The position numbers and the translations under genes are program-made. The notes under the pieces are model-generated. The model was not told the origin of the DNA and ran no database searches. It saw only the letters and a list, made by a program, of their open reading frames with translations. DNA of 64,000 nt from positions 124,001 to 188,000 of the forward strand of contig NZ_VIRF01000058.1 in the NCBI RefSeq assembly GCF_008107685.1, written 5' to 3'. Of this stretch, positions 8,622 to 21,415 are shown piece by piece (positions within the stretch are counted from its first letter, which is position 1; every line of letters starts with the position of its first letter). The stretch is from Novosphingobium sp. BW1. Lineage in GTDB: Bacteria > Pseudomonadota > Alphaproteobacteria > Sphingomonadales > Sphingomonadaceae.

Positions 8622-10508
8622 TCAGGACGAAGACGCATGTCTTGTCGCCATTTGCCTGAGGCGTTTATCAAATTCCAGCTTTCTCTTGAGGAGACGTTGC
8701 TGCTCGGCAAAAGTTTCGTCCGAAACCTCGCTTTCGAACCGGGCTGTCGCCTGTGCCAATGCCGCCTCCAGGACCGGACGTTCCACCAAGAGATCGATGG
8801 CCTGAGCAAGTTCCGCTGCCGCATGCTCTGCATTCGCGCCCGGGGCCAGAAAGCCGAAGCGAAACCCCGAATATTCAGCGGTTCTTGGAACTTCCAGACC
8901 ATTTTCCGACAATATGGTGGATAGCGCGTCTTTTTCAAGCGGTGCCATGGCGTCGCAACATTCGAGCAGGGCATCGAAGCGCGAATCAAGGCCCGGCGTA
9001 CGCGCCAGGGCCTCGGCGTGCCGGGGCACGAGTTCGGGCCAACGCATCAGTCCGGCAATGACGGCGGCGGCGAGACCGTCGCGCGATCCACCCGAAAGCG
9101 CCTTTTTCAGCTTCTCGATTGATTCGGGGAGGGAGGGGGGCGTTGCTGGGCGCCCGTTCCAACGCCCCTGGCCGGGACCTCGCGGCGTGAACGGACGGCG
9201 CGAATCACCGCCGCCCTGTGCGCCCTGCCAGCGATTCTCGCGGCGCGGAAAAGCGAACTCGCCATATCGGTCGAGCAGTTCGCGCTTGTAGAGACTGGCG
9301 ATGTCGGGGTGCTGAATCGTCTCGACATGCTGGATGAGGCGGGCCTTGAGTCCCGCCTTGTCCTCGGGTGTGTTGAGGGGGTGTGCGTCCTTTTCCACCT
9401 CCCACAGCACGTCGAGCAGGCTTCGTGCCTCGCCAAGCACCCCCTCCATCGCCGCAGGCCCGCGCGCCTTGATGAGATCGTCGGGGTCGAGCCCTTCGGG
9501 CAGGCGCACGATGCGCAAGGTGTGCGCCGGGCGCAGTAGGGGGAGGGCGCGGGTGATCGCGCGCAGCGCCGCGCGCTGGCCGGCGGCATCGCCATCGAAG
9601 CACAGGATCGGCGCCTCGACATGACGCCAGAGCATCTCGATCTGGTGCTCGGTGAGCGCGGTGCCAAGCGGAGCGACGGCCTCGTCGATGCCCGCAGTGG
9701 CGAGCGCGATCACATCCATGTACCCCTCGACCACCACGATCCGACCCGACTGGCGGGCGGCGGGCGCGGCGCGGTGCAGGTTGTAGAGCGTGCGGCCCTT
9801 GTCGAAGAGCGGGGTGTCGGGAGAATTGAGGTATTTCGGGGCCTTGGTCTTCTCTTTTGAGAGAATGCGTCCACCAAAGGCGATGACCCGGCCGCGGGCG
9901 TCCTCAATCGGGAGCATCAGGCGGCCGCGGAAACGGTCGTAGGGATCGCGGTCCTCGACCTCGATGCGCAGGCCCGCCTCGATCAGCATCGCTTCGGGAA
10001 AACGCACGAGGGCCTGCTTGAGAGCCTGCCGCTCGTCGGGCGCGAAGCCGAAGCCGAAGCGCGCGACGATGCGCGGATCGAACCCGCGCGTCTGGAGATA
10101 GGCTCGCGCCTCGGCGCCCTCGGGCGTGGTCAGGTTGTGACGGAACCACTCCTGCGCGGCGGTTGTCACGTCGTTGAGCGTATCGCGCTTCTGCGCGGCC
10201 TTGGCGGCGCGCGGGTCAGGCTCCGGGACGTCCATCCCGGCCTCGCCCGCAAGCTCCTTGACTGCGTCCATGAAAGCGAGGCCCTGGTGGTCGGTCATCC
10301 AGCGGATCGCATCGCCGTGCGCGCCGCAGCCAAAGCAGTGGTAGAACCCCTTCTCGTCGTTGACATAGAAGCTGGGCGACTTCTCGTCGTGGAAGGGGCA
10401 GCAGGCCTTGTGCTCACGCCCCGCCTTCTGGAGGCGCACCGAACGGCCCACCAGCGCCGACAGCGTGGTGCGGGAACGGAGCTGGTCGAGCCATTGGGGC
10501 GTGAGCAC
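8622..10508 (-). CDS. dnaG: DNA primase
   Basis: A 628-residue primase that makes RNA primers for replication. The N-terminal CHC2 zinc domain (CCPFHDEKSPSF..FYHCFGCGAHGD) is at about residues 36-66. The catalytic TOPRIM core has VVVEGYMDVIAL near 262 and FDGDAAGQRAALRA near 311. The C-terminal helicase-binding region follows a proline/glycine-rich linker near 430-460. The start codon is GTG at 10508 with AAGGCAGG upstream. It sits between yqeY and rpoD. rpsU, which leads the E. coli version of this operon, is not here. Confidence 0.98.
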   Translation of the reverse strand: MLTPQWLDQLRSRTTLSALVGRSVRLQKAGREHKACCPFHDEKSPSFYVNDEKGFYHCFGCGAHGDAIRWMTDHQGLAFMDAVKELAGEAGMDVPEPDPRAAKAAQKRDTLNDVTTAAQEWFRHNLTTPEGAEARAYLQTRGFDPRIVARFGFGFAPDERQALKQALVRFPEAMLIEAGLRIEVEDRDPYDRFRGRLMLPIEDARGRVIAFGGRILSKEKTKAPKYLNSPDTPLFDKGRTLYNLHRAAPAARQSGRIVVVEGYMDVIALATAGIDEAVAPLGTALTEHQIEMLWRHVEAPILCFDGDAAGQRAALRAITRALPLLRPAHTLRIVRLPEGLDPDDLIKARGPAAMEGVLGEARSLLDVLWEVEKDAHPLNTPEDKAGLKARLIQHVETIQHPDIASLYKRELLDRYGEFAFPRRENRWQGAQGGGDSRRPFTPRGPGQGRWNGRPATPPSLPESIEKLKKALSGGSRDGLAAAVIAGLMRWPELVPRHAEALARTPGLDSRFDALLECCDAMAPLEKDALSTILSENGLEVPRTAEYSGFRFGFLAPGANAEHAAAELAQAIDLLVERPVLEAALAQATARFESEVSDETFAEQQRLLKRKLEFDKRLRQMATRHASSS

Positions 10509-10545
10509 GGAAAAAGCCTGCCTTAAAACGGGAAGGGAAGGGCGA

Positions 10546-10998
10546 TCAGGAGAGCGCGGCCTTCACCCAGCCGCCGGCCTTGCCCATGTCGAGTTCGCTC
10601 GCGTGGCGCTCCTTGAGCAGGCCCATGACCTTGCCCATGTCCTTCATGCCGCTTGCGCCGACTTCGGCCTTGATTTCCTCGATCTTGGCCTTGGTTTCCT
10701 CTTCGCTCATCTGGGCGGGGAGGAAGGTCTCGATGACCTCGACTTCGGCCTGTTCCTCGGCGGCGCGTTCGGGGCGGCCACCTTCCTCGAACAGCTTGAT
10801 CGATTCGCGGCGCTGCTTGACCATCTTCTGCAGGACCTCGATCACCATGGCGTCGTCATCGGCGGGCGCTTCGCTGGTGCGCAGCTCGATGTCGCGGTCC
10901 TTGAGCTTGGCGAGAATCAGCCGAACGGTTGCAAGGCGCGGTTTGTCGCCGGCCTTCATGGCTGCGATCTGGGCGGCCTTGATCGAATCACGAAGCAT
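10546..10998 (-). CDS. GatB/YqeY domain protein
   Basis: A 150-residue YqeY-family protein. The family is homologous to the tRNA-binding tail domain of GatB, and its cellular role is not settled. Start chosen at MLRDSIKAAQIAAMKAGD (10998), which gives the usual family length. The open frame runs further upstream into the carA promoter region but without homology. The sequence shows RLILAKLKDRDIE, QKMVKQRRESIKLFEEGGR and GMKDMGKVMGLLKERH, all typical. It is followed 37 bp later by dnaG, a common YqeY-DnaG-RpoD arrangement in alphaproteobacteria. Confidence 0.93.
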   Translation of the reverse strand: MLRDSIKAAQIAAMKAGDKPRLATVRLILAKLKDRDIELRTSEAPADDDAMVIEVLQKMVKQRRESIKLFEEGGRPERAAEEQAEVEVIETFLPAQMSEEETKAKIEEIKAEVGASGMKDMGKVMGLLKERHASELDMGKAGGWVKAALS

Positions 10999-11158
10999 TG
11001 TTTTCCTGTCGGTGTATGGATGTGGGACGTGCTGGGATTGCATAAGTAGCAAGGCAGCGCGAAAATTGCATCTAGCCGCCTTGACGTGATGTACAACCCT
11101 CTCTAGCGGGAGCGCCTTAGCACACATGTCAGAAACACCCTCAACGGAGCGACCCATT

Positions 11159-12325
11159 ATGGCCGACGCCGCATCTTCGCCTGCGCCTAAACCGGAAGGA
11201 GCCACGGGCGCTCTTGTACTCAGCACAGGCGAGGTTCTGTGGGGCCGCGGCTTTGGCGCTGTGGGTGTGGCAGAAGGCGAAGTCTGCTTCAACACGGCCA
11301 TGACCGGCTACCAGGAAGTGATGACCGACCCGTCCTACTCGGGCCAGATCGTCACCTTCACCTTCCCCCATATCGGCAATGTCGGCGTGAACGACGAGGA
11401 TCTGGAATCCAAGGTCGACGGCGCGGTTGGCTGCGTCGTGCGTGAGGACGTGACGCTCGCCTCGAACTTCCGCTCGGGCGGTGAGTTCGGCGACTGGCTC
11501 GCGGCCAAGGGCAAGATCGGCCTTTCGGGCATCGACACCCGCGCACTGACCCGCCGCATCCGCAAGGCCGGCGCCCCCAACGCGGTCATCGCGCATGACC
11601 CGGAAGGCAACTTCGATGTGCCCTCACTCATTGCGCAGGCAAAGGCCTGGCCGGGCCTTGAAGGCATGGACCTTGCCAAGGTCGTGACCCGCACCGCGGA
11701 TGAGAGCTGGGAAGGTTCCACCTGGACGCTGGGCAGCGGTTACGCGGTCTCTGAAGGCGATGATCGCCCACACGTCGTCGCGCTCGACTACGGCGCGAAG
11801 GACAACATCTTCCGCAATCTGGTGAAGGCGGGCGCACGCGTGACCGTGGTTCCGGCCGAGACGAGCCTCGACAAGGTTCTCGAACTCAAGCCTGACGGTG
11901 TGTTTCTCTCCAACGGCCCGGGCGACCCGGCGGCCACCGGCAGCTACGCCGTTCCCGTCATCAAAGGTCTTCTGGAGCGCGACGTGCCGATCTTTGGCAT
12001 CTGTCTTGGCCACCAGATGCTTGCCATCGCGGCGGGCGCCAAGACCGCCAAGATGTTCCAGGGCCACCGCGGCGCCAACCACCCGGTCAAGCGCCACGAG
12101 GACGGCGTGGTCGAGATTACCTCGATGAACCATGGCTTCGCGGTCGACAACGCGACGCTCCCCGACACCATCGAGGAAACCCACGTCTCGCTCTTCGACG
12201 GCTCCAACTGCGGCATCGCGATCAAGGGCAAAAAGGCCTTCGGCGTGCAGTACCACCCCGAAGCCTCGCCGGGCCCGCAGGACAGCTTCTACCTGTTCGA
12301 GAAGTTCGTCGGGATGCTGGGATGA
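11159..12325 (+). CDS. carA: Carbamoyl-phosphate synthase small subunit
   Basis: The glutaminase subunit that supplies ammonia to CarB for carbamoyl phosphate, feeding arginine and pyrimidine synthesis. It shows LSTGEVLWGRGFG, FNTAMTGYQEVMTDPSYSGQ, GLSGIDTRALTRRIR, and the class I amidotransferase core FLSNGPGDPAA and GICLGHQML (nucleophilic Cys), with the late YHPEASPGP His/Glu. I prefer the ATG at 11159 (388 aa) because GGAG lies 9 nt upstream. An in-frame ATG at 11126 would add 11 residues. Its stop overlaps the start of the next lipoprotein gene. Confidence 0.97.
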   Translation: MADAASSPAPKPEGATGALVLSTGEVLWGRGFGAVGVAEGEVCFNTAMTGYQEVMTDPSYSGQIVTFTFPHIGNVGVNDEDLESKVDGAVGCVVREDVTLASNFRSGGEFGDWLAAKGKIGLSGIDTRALTRRIRKAGAPNAVIAHDPEGNFDVPSLIAQAKAWPGLEGMDLAKVVTRTADESWEGSTWTLGSGYAVSEGDDRPHVVALDYGAKDNIFRNLVKAGARVTVVPAETSLDKVLELKPDGVFLSNGPGDPAATGSYAVPVIKGLLERDVPIFGICLGHQMLAIAAGAKTAKMFQGHRGANHPVKRHEDGVVEITSMNHGFAVDNATLPDTIEETHVSLFDGSNCGIAIKGKKAFGVQYHPEASPGPQDSFYLFEKFVGMLG

Positions 12326-12621
12326 TGTCCTGGCGCCTTTCCTTTCTCCTTCCCGCCTTCGCGCTGGCGGCCTGCGGCGAACCGCCGCCCAAGGCCCAGG
12401 TGGTGACGACGGACGGGAAAGCCATCGCGGAAATCTGCGGTGTGCCCGAGACGATGTTCTCGGGCGGGAAGGGCGCTCCGGTGGTTACTCTCTCTCCCGA
12501 TCTGAGCGCGCCGGAGCTGGCCTGCACCCTTCGGGAGGTGCGCCGCTCCCTCCCTCAGGCCCGCATTATCGAAGCCGACGCGCCGGGAACTCCGGCACCG
12601 ACCGCTTCGTCTCCCCTTTGA
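12322..12621 (+). CDS. Small lipoprotein coupled to carA
   Basis: A 99-residue predicted lipoprotein. The signal sequence MMSWRLSFLLPAFALAAC ends in a lipobox (LAAC) with the acylated cysteine at residue 18. The mature part (EPPPKAQVVTTDGKAIAEICGVPETMF, then PDLSAPELACTLREVRR) has two further cysteines and no family I know. The start codon overlaps the carA stop in an ATGATG arrangement, so translation is probably coupled. carB follows 29 bp later. Why a lipoprotein lies between carA and carB is unknown. Confidence 0.75.
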   Translation: MMSWRLSFLLPAFALAACGEPPPKAQVVTTDGKAIAEICGVPETMFSGGKGAPVVTLSPDLSAPELACTLREVRRSLPQARIIEADAPGTPAPTASSPL

Positions 12622-12650
12622 CCCGCATAATTTCAAGGCAGGATTGAACC

Positions 12651-15974
<3,324 letters not shown>

Positions 15975-16113
15975 AATCGATCTTGCCTTCCCACATCGCT
16001 GCAGATCGGACCGGTCCCTCCCTGGCGCATGCGCCGGGGGCCGGGCAGGTCATTCGTCGCTGGTGAGCGGCGCAGCGAGGCGAGCATGGGACGGCAACAG
16101 GAGGAAGATTTAG

Positions 16114-16590
16114 ATGGCAAGTGTTGAAAAGCTGCCGATGCTCGCCGAGGGCTACGAACGGCTCATGGCAGAGATCAAGGCGCTGCGCGAAGAGCGTCCT
16201 CGGGTCGTGGATGCGATCGAGGAAGCGCGCGCGCACGGCGACCTTTCGGAAAATGCGGAATATCACGCGGCGAAAGAACGCCAGGGGCAGATCGAAGCCA
16301 CGATCGGCGATCTTGAGGACAAGATCAGCCGCGCGCATATCGTCGATCCCGCAACACTGTCGGGTGACAAGATCATCTTCGGGGCAACAGTGACCCTGCT
16401 GGACGATGACGAAAAGCCGGTAAAGTATCAGATCGTGGGTCCCTACGAGGCCGACGCGAAGGCTGGGCGCATCAGCTACAACTCGCCGCTCGGCAAAGCG
16501 CTGATCGGCAAGAAGGTGAACGAAGAGATCGAGGTGACCGTACCTTCGGGTGACAAGTTCTACCTTGTCGAGAAGATCGACTTTATCTGA
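16114..16590 (+). CDS. greA: Transcription elongation factor GreA
   Basis: A 158-residue GreA, which enters the RNA polymerase secondary channel and stimulates cleavage of backtracked transcripts. The N-terminal coiled coil carries the acidic tip in [25 protein letters not shown] sequence (residues 39-58). The C-terminal FKBP-like domain contains [22 protein letters not shown]. The ATG at 16114 has GGAGGA about 8 nt upstream. It follows carB by 139 bp, as in many proteobacteria, and ends before a strong bidirectional terminator. Confidence 0.98.
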   Translation: MASVEKLPMLAEGYERLMAEIKALREERPRVVDAIEEARAHGDLSENAEYHAAKERQGQIEATIGDLEDKISRAHIVDPATLSGDKIIFGATVTLLDDDEKPVKYQIVGPYEADAKAGRISYNSPLGKALIGKKVNEEIEVTVPSGDKFYLVEKIDFI

Positions 16591-16634
16591 TCTGGCGGGC
16601 ATTCCGGGCCGACCCGTTCGCCCGGAATGCCATC

Positions 16635-16687
16635 CACACACGAAAAGAGCCGGGAAGGGCTAACCTTCCCGGCTCTTTTCGTGTGTG
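16635..16687. terminator. Bidirectional terminator, perfect 24-bp inverted repeat
   Basis: Two perfectly complementary 24-nt arms (16635-16658 and 16664-16687) enclose a 5-nt loop GCTAA. The arms carry CTTTTC/GAAAAG runs, so each strand yields a GC-rich stem followed by a T-rich flank. It separates convergent greA and the DUF4170 gene and should stop transcription from both sides. Confidence 0.9.
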
Positions 16688-16699
16688 CCGAAGTCTGTA

Positions 16700-16936
16700 T
16701 CAGACGTCGTTGTTCTCGGGGTCAAGCAGGCGGTGCAGGTGCACGATCACGTACTTCATCTCGGCATCGTCGACGGTGCGCTGTGCGGCCGACTTCCAGG
16801 CGTCCTTCGCGGTTGCCATGTTCGGGAACACGCCCACGATGTCCATGTCGTTGAGGTCGACGAATTCGAGACCGGTCGGATCCTTGACCCGGCCGCCCAT
16901 CACGAGGTGAAGTTTCTGCTGCATGTGATGTGCCAC
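16700..16936 (-). CDS. DUF4170 domain protein
   Basis: A 78-residue protein matching DUF4170: LHLVMGGRVKDPTGLEFVDL, MDIVGVFPNMATAKDAWKSAAQRTVDDAEMKYVIVHLHRLL. These small alphaproteobacterial proteins have no known function. They resemble an SPOR-like or DNA/RNA-free beta-alpha fold, but no catalytic residues are evident. It stands alone between the greA terminator and the yqj-like cluster. Confidence 0.88.
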   Translation of the reverse strand: MAHHMQQKLHLVMGGRVKDPTGLEFVDLNDMDIVGVFPNMATAKDAWKSAAQRTVDDAEMKYVIVHLHRLLDPENNDV

Positions 16937-17050
16937 TTTTTCCTGTTGGGAGACGCCTTGGCCCTATAATTTCCGACTGGGCTGGGGGCAAGGCCGGATC
17001 TTCCCGGAAATCGGGCTATTTCAGCTCCTGCAAATCATTATCATAGTGGC

Positions 17051-17590
17051 TTAGCGGCCCACTTTTTTGCGCAGATCTTCGGCGAAATTCGCGAGTTTGT
17101 GCGTGCCTTCGCTGGTTGCCTCGCCTGCCTGTTCGATCCGCTTGCCGCTTTTGCGGGCGATGGCGGATGCAAATCCCAGCGCCGCAGTAGCCAATTTTTC
17201 AAGCTTGCCCGCAGCGTAGTCACCCGCGTGCTCGGCGCGTTCCTCGAGTCCTTCGAGGGCCGCGTGCGTCTCATCGCTTGCGCGGTGGCCCAGGAAGCGG
17301 ATTTCGTCGCCGGCGCGCTTGCCGAACAGAAGAGTGGTGGTGCCCGCCGTCTGGGCAATGCTGACTGCGCGCGAAGCCGCGCTGCGCGTCATACGGCGCG
17401 GCAGGAGTGCGGCAACCGCCGCGCCAACCGCTAGGCCGCCAGCCACGGTGATGACCGGATGGCGCTTTACGAAGCCAATCACCTTCTCGGAAGGACGCTC
17501 GTCCTTGCTCGCGGAGTGCAGGGCGACGATTTTCCCTGTATTGGCACTTGTTGCCGATGTGGCGGGGGTGGTGCGATCGCTGTCAGCCAT
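17051..17590 (-). CDS. Hypothetical membrane-anchored protein of yqj-like cluster
   Basis: A 179-residue protein. It has a polar N-terminus (residues 1-40), then RHPVITVAGGLAVGAAVAALLPRR, a glycine-zipper membrane segment near residues 40-62, a second weakly hydrophobic stretch, and a long amphipathic helical tail. The RHP(V/I)..GG..G.. pattern is like the membrane anchors of DUF883/YqjD-type proteins. The start at MADSDR (17590) overlaps the upstream gene by 8 bp. It is the last of four genes in the cluster. No specific function can be assigned. Confidence 0.7.
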   Translation of the reverse strand: MADSDRTTPATSATSANTGKIVALHSASKDERPSEKVIGFVKRHPVITVAGGLAVGAAVAALLPRRMTRSAASRAVSIAQTAGTTTLLFGKRAGDEIRFLGHRASDETHAALEGLEERAEHAGDYAAGKLEKLATAALGFASAIARKSGKRIEQAGEATSEGTHKLANFAEDLRKKVGR

Positions 17591-17900
17591 TGTCGGTGTC
17601 CTCTTCATGGTCGTGATCAAGCCGCAGCAGCGTCTCGACCCAGGAGATTAGCGGATTTCTGAATATCCAAAGCGCCAGCGCGGCGAGGGTTCCGCCCACA
17701 ACGGCTGGGTTGTCTTCAACGACGGCCACGGCCTCGTCGAAAGCGCCGCGCGCGGCCTCGACGGTTTCGTCGAGGATGCGCCCTGCAATGCCGCGTTCCT
17801 CCATGTCGGCGCGGATTGCGCCGTAGCGCGCATCGAACGCCTCCTTGGCCGCGTTGCGCATCTCACGCTGTGCCATGACCTCTTGGGCCGAACTCTTCAT
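17583..17900 (-). CDS. Hypothetical protein of yqj-like cluster
   Basis: A 105-residue protein from MKSSAQEVMAQREMRN (ATG at 17900, an ATGA overlap with the stop of the preceding gene). It has a charged amphipathic N-terminal half, then a glycine/alanine-rich helix with a membrane segment around residues 66-87 (NPAVVGGTLAALALWIFRNP), and ends in an acidic histidine-containing tail. Possibly the counterpart of YqjK, but similarity is too weak to name it. Tight overlaps on both sides show it belongs to the same transcription unit. Confidence 0.7.
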   Translation of the reverse strand: MKSSAQEVMAQREMRNAAKEAFDARYGAIRADMEERGIAGRILDETVEAARGAFDEAVAVVEDNPAVVGGTLAALALWIFRNPLISWVETLLRLDHDHEEDTDNG

Positions 17901-18295
17901 AGTCGCGCCTCTTCGCTGGTCGTGTTCGCGATAATGCGCTTCATGGCGCCAAGCTTGCGTTTGGCATTCATTGCGCACAGCCCCGCAAGGACGGCAAGTC
18001 CAAGCGTGACAACGACCATTGCGCCCCAGGCGCCGATTACCTGACCAAGTGCGACGAGAAGGCCGACCACGGCAGCCATGGCTGCGAAGAAAAACAGCAC
18101 GAGCCCGATGACGAGTAGGGCCAGGATCTTCTTGACCTGCTGCCCGGCATAGGTCGCGCGCGCTTTTTGAAAGCCGAGTTCGGCCTTGGCAAGGATCTTG
18201 GCCTCATCGGCGAGAAGGCGCAGATCCTCAGCAAGGGAAACGTCGTCGGTTCCCGGGCCTGGCTCGGTCCCCGGCGGGGGTTGGTGAAGCATCAA
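17897..18295 (-). CDS. YqjE-like (phage holin superfamily) membrane protein
   Basis: A 132-residue protein. After a cytoplasmic N-terminal helix (LLADEAKILAKAELGFQKARATYAGQQVKK) come two adjacent membrane helices, ILALLVIGLVLFFFAAMAAV and an AWGAMVVVTLGLAVLAGL segment, and a short basic tail. This is the layout of the YqjE/holin-X (DUF1469) group, which in spite of the name is chromosomal and stress-associated in proteobacteria. It lies between the DUF883-like gene (23-bp gap) and the next gene (ATGA overlap). Confidence 0.82.
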   Translation of the reverse strand: MMLHQPPPGTEPGPGTDDVSLAEDLRLLADEAKILAKAELGFQKARATYAGQQVKKILALLVIGLVLFFFAAMAAVVGLLVALGQVIGAWGAMVVVTLGLAVLAGLCAMNAKRKLGAMKRIIANTTSEEARL

Positions 18296-18318
18296 TCAGA
18301 CTCGGTCGTCAGAGGAAT

Positions 18319-18840
18319 TCAGCTGCTTTTCGAAAACAGGCGGCCCAGCACGTAGCCTGCCGCCACGGCCATGCCGACGGAGAGGGTCGGATTGGAGCGG
18401 ACGAAAGCGCGGGTGTCCTTGCCCAGTTCCTCGAAGGACTTTTCATCGAGGCGGGCTGCGGCGTCCTGCATCGACTTGGACGCGGAGCGGGCATAGTCGC
18501 CGTATTTCACGCCTGCCTTGTCATCAATGTAGGCGATGTTGTCGTCGATGACCTTGGAGATGCGCACGATCGCCTTGCTCGTCTGTGCCTTGCCTTCCAC
18601 GGCGTATTCCCCCGCCTTGGCTTTGGCGTCTGCGGCAAAGGCATCCGCCTTTCCGCGCGCCTCGTCCGAGCAATGCTTCGCTTCCTCGTTCAGGCTCTCC
18701 TTCTTCTGGGAGAACTTGGCGCGATATTCGTCCGCAAGGGCGTGGGCGCCAGCCTTGGCTTCATCGACCGCCTTGGTGAAGTGGCTCTTGGCGGCATCGG
18801 CGCCAGCGGTCGTCGTGTCGTCTACGGTGGATTCGACCAT
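18319..18840 (-). CDS. DUF883/YqjD-like C-tail-anchored protein
   Basis: A 173-residue protein beginning MVESTVDDTTTAG (ATG at 18840). A long lysine/glutamate/alanine-rich helix covers residues 15-130. The C-terminus, TRAFVRSNPTLSVGMAVAAGYVLGRLFSKSS, is the hallmark anchor of the ElaB/YqjD/DUF883 family, whose E. coli members are stationary-phase inner-membrane proteins that bind ribosomes. It is the first gene of a four-gene cluster with a YqjE-like protein next, matching the E. coli yqjD-yqjE-yqjK order. Ribosome tethering here is inference from the family. Confidence 0.82.
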   Translation of the reverse strand: MVESTVDDTTTAGADAAKSHFTKAVDEAKAGAHALADEYRAKFSQKKESLNEEAKHCSDEARGKADAFAADAKAKAGEYAVEGKAQTSKAIVRISKVIDDNIAYIDDKAGVKYGDYARSASKSMQDAAARLDEKSFEELGKDTRAFVRSNPTLSVGMAVAAGYVLGRLFSKSS

Positions 18841-18989
18841 CGAGGTTTCCTTCCTTTGCCCAATCGCCGCAGTCTGCCTTTGCCCCGGCATCGCGTGCGG
18901 CGTCTGAATGATATGGTGTGCACTCAGGGTAACACAAGCTACTCAATAATGCTGCAACGCAACTTGTCACATGTTGTTCCGCTGCTTAG

Positions 18990-20324
<1,335 letters not shown>

Positions 20325-20387
20325 CAGACCGGCGTGGCAGGCGCGCGCCGCATGCTGGGGCCGCGCTCGTCCTCGTGAGTTGAAGAA

Positions 20388-20420
20388 GCCCCGGTACTGC
20401 ATTGGTATCGGGGCTTTTTT
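20388..20420 (+). terminator. Rho-independent terminator after eno
   Basis: GCCCCGGTAC (20388-20397) pairs with GTATCGGGGC (20405-20414), with one G-T mismatch-type pair, followed by six T. It lies 63 bp after the eno stop. The T-run meets the stop codon of the convergent regulator gene. Confidence 0.9.
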
Positions 20421-21024
20421 ATTGCGCCTTTAGGGCTGCGCTCGTGCCGCCTTCTTCGAGCAGCACCACCGAACGCGAGGCGGCAGTGAAGTACTCAAGC
20501 ATAGCTCCGTAGCCACGCGCGCTCAATTTCACATAGACGCGGCGGGCATCGCCGGGGTCGGCTTCGCGCAGGAGAAGTCCCTGTTTTTCCAGGATCGTGA
20601 TCCAGCGCAGCGCGGTGGTGGAAGGCACGGCAGAACCTATGCACGCGCTCGTCACCGACACGCCGCGCCGTTCCTTGGCGGCAATGAACAGGTCCAGCAG
20701 GATATCCCAGGCCGGCTCACCAAACAGGTCATCGGACTGGAAGATCTTGGAGCGCCGCCGCCGGTCCTCGTACGTCTGTCGAGCGAGTTCCACCCAGATG
20801 GGGTGGTCTTTGCGGCCTGTGTCGTTGGCGGACGTGGCGGCCCGCAGGCGTCGGGTATGGCCATCTGCCGCGGCAAGATCGGGCAGGACATCGAAGGGCG
20901 AGGCGCCTTCTGGCACGTCGTCGTCAAGTTCGAGCTGGCGCGCCATGGCCAGGAGTTCATTGGCGATGCCGATCAGGCGGATCGCCTTGTTTCGGTTTCG
21001 CATCCTCTGGTCTGTATTTTCCAT
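20419..21024 (-). CDS. MarR-like winged-helix regulator
   Basis: A 201-residue protein. The N-terminal half is helical (MRNRNKAIRLIGIANELLAMARQLEL) and leads to a winged-helix DNA-binding domain from about residue 100: PAWDILLDLFIAAKERRGVSVTSACIGSAVPSTTALRWITILEKQGLLLREADPGDARRVYVKLSARG. The DxxDxRR-type wing is characteristic of MarR-family repressors. The long N-terminal extension is typical of a sphingomonad group annotated as winged-helix regulators of unknown target. No effector site is recognisable. It is convergent with eno and monocistronic. Confidence 0.82.
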   Translation of the reverse strand: MENTDQRMRNRNKAIRLIGIANELLAMARQLELDDDVPEGASPFDVLPDLAAADGHTRRLRAATSANDTGRKDHPIWVELARQTYEDRRRRSKIFQSDDLFGEPAWDILLDLFIAAKERRGVSVTSACIGSAVPSTTALRWITILEKQGLLLREADPGDARRVYVKLSARGYGAMLEYFTAASRSVVLLEEGGTSAALKAQ

Positions 21025-21250
21025 CAGTCCGGATCACCGTCGCACAAGGAGTGGGTGGTCCGATGGGCCGGATGGCCAACCGGGAGCCGAGATCCACATC
21101 GACGTCGGAGCAATCGTGCGTACAAATCCTGACTGAGCCGCGCCATACCTCCATGCGGCCTTGAAGTCCCGTCTTGACGAATTCTTGCCCCGATCGTCTG
21201 ACATGGCCCAACAACCTTAAGCGCGCTTACGGGACCGCGTCTTTACGAGG

Positions 21251-21415
21251 TTATTCCATTTCGGTTGCAGTTGGCAGCAGTTCGATTGATCGGTTGAGCA
21301 GCGTCACGGCCGCATCGAGGTGGGCGGCGGCGACGCTTTCACCCGCAATGTCGAGCTGGGCGAGGCGGTCGTAGAGATCATCGCGCAATTCCTGCAATTG
21401 AGCCCGGTCATTCAT
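21251..21415 (-). CDS. Small 54-residue protein
   Basis: A short reading frame beginning MNDRAQLQELRDDLYDRLAQ and ending NRSIELLPTATEME. AGGAG lies 10 nt before the ATG, which is good spacing. The predicted product is a soluble two-helix peptide with heptad-like leucines, so it may dimerise. I do not recognise a family. It lies 227 bp upstream of the MarR-like gene on the same strand. Codon use (GCC, CTC, CTG, GAC) matches the genome, which favours a real gene. Confidence 0.6.
   Translation of the reverse strand: MNDRAQLQELRDDLYDRLAQLDIAGESVAAAHLDAAVTLLNRSIELLPTATEME

Noticed and set aside
6687..8924. Very long open frame on the plus strand opposite rpoD
   Set aside because: It mirrors the GC-rich codons of rpoD on the other strand, has no family motifs, no ribosome-binding site and spans an obvious core gene. 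The same holds for long antisense frames over carB (about 12.6-14.5 kb), glyS (50.1-52.4 kb) and ribB (22.1-23.7 kb).
17897..18295. Holin-like gene as evidence of a prophage
   Set aside because: It lies in a yqjD/yqjE-type chromosomal cluster. No integrase, structural phage genes or att-like repeats are nearby.
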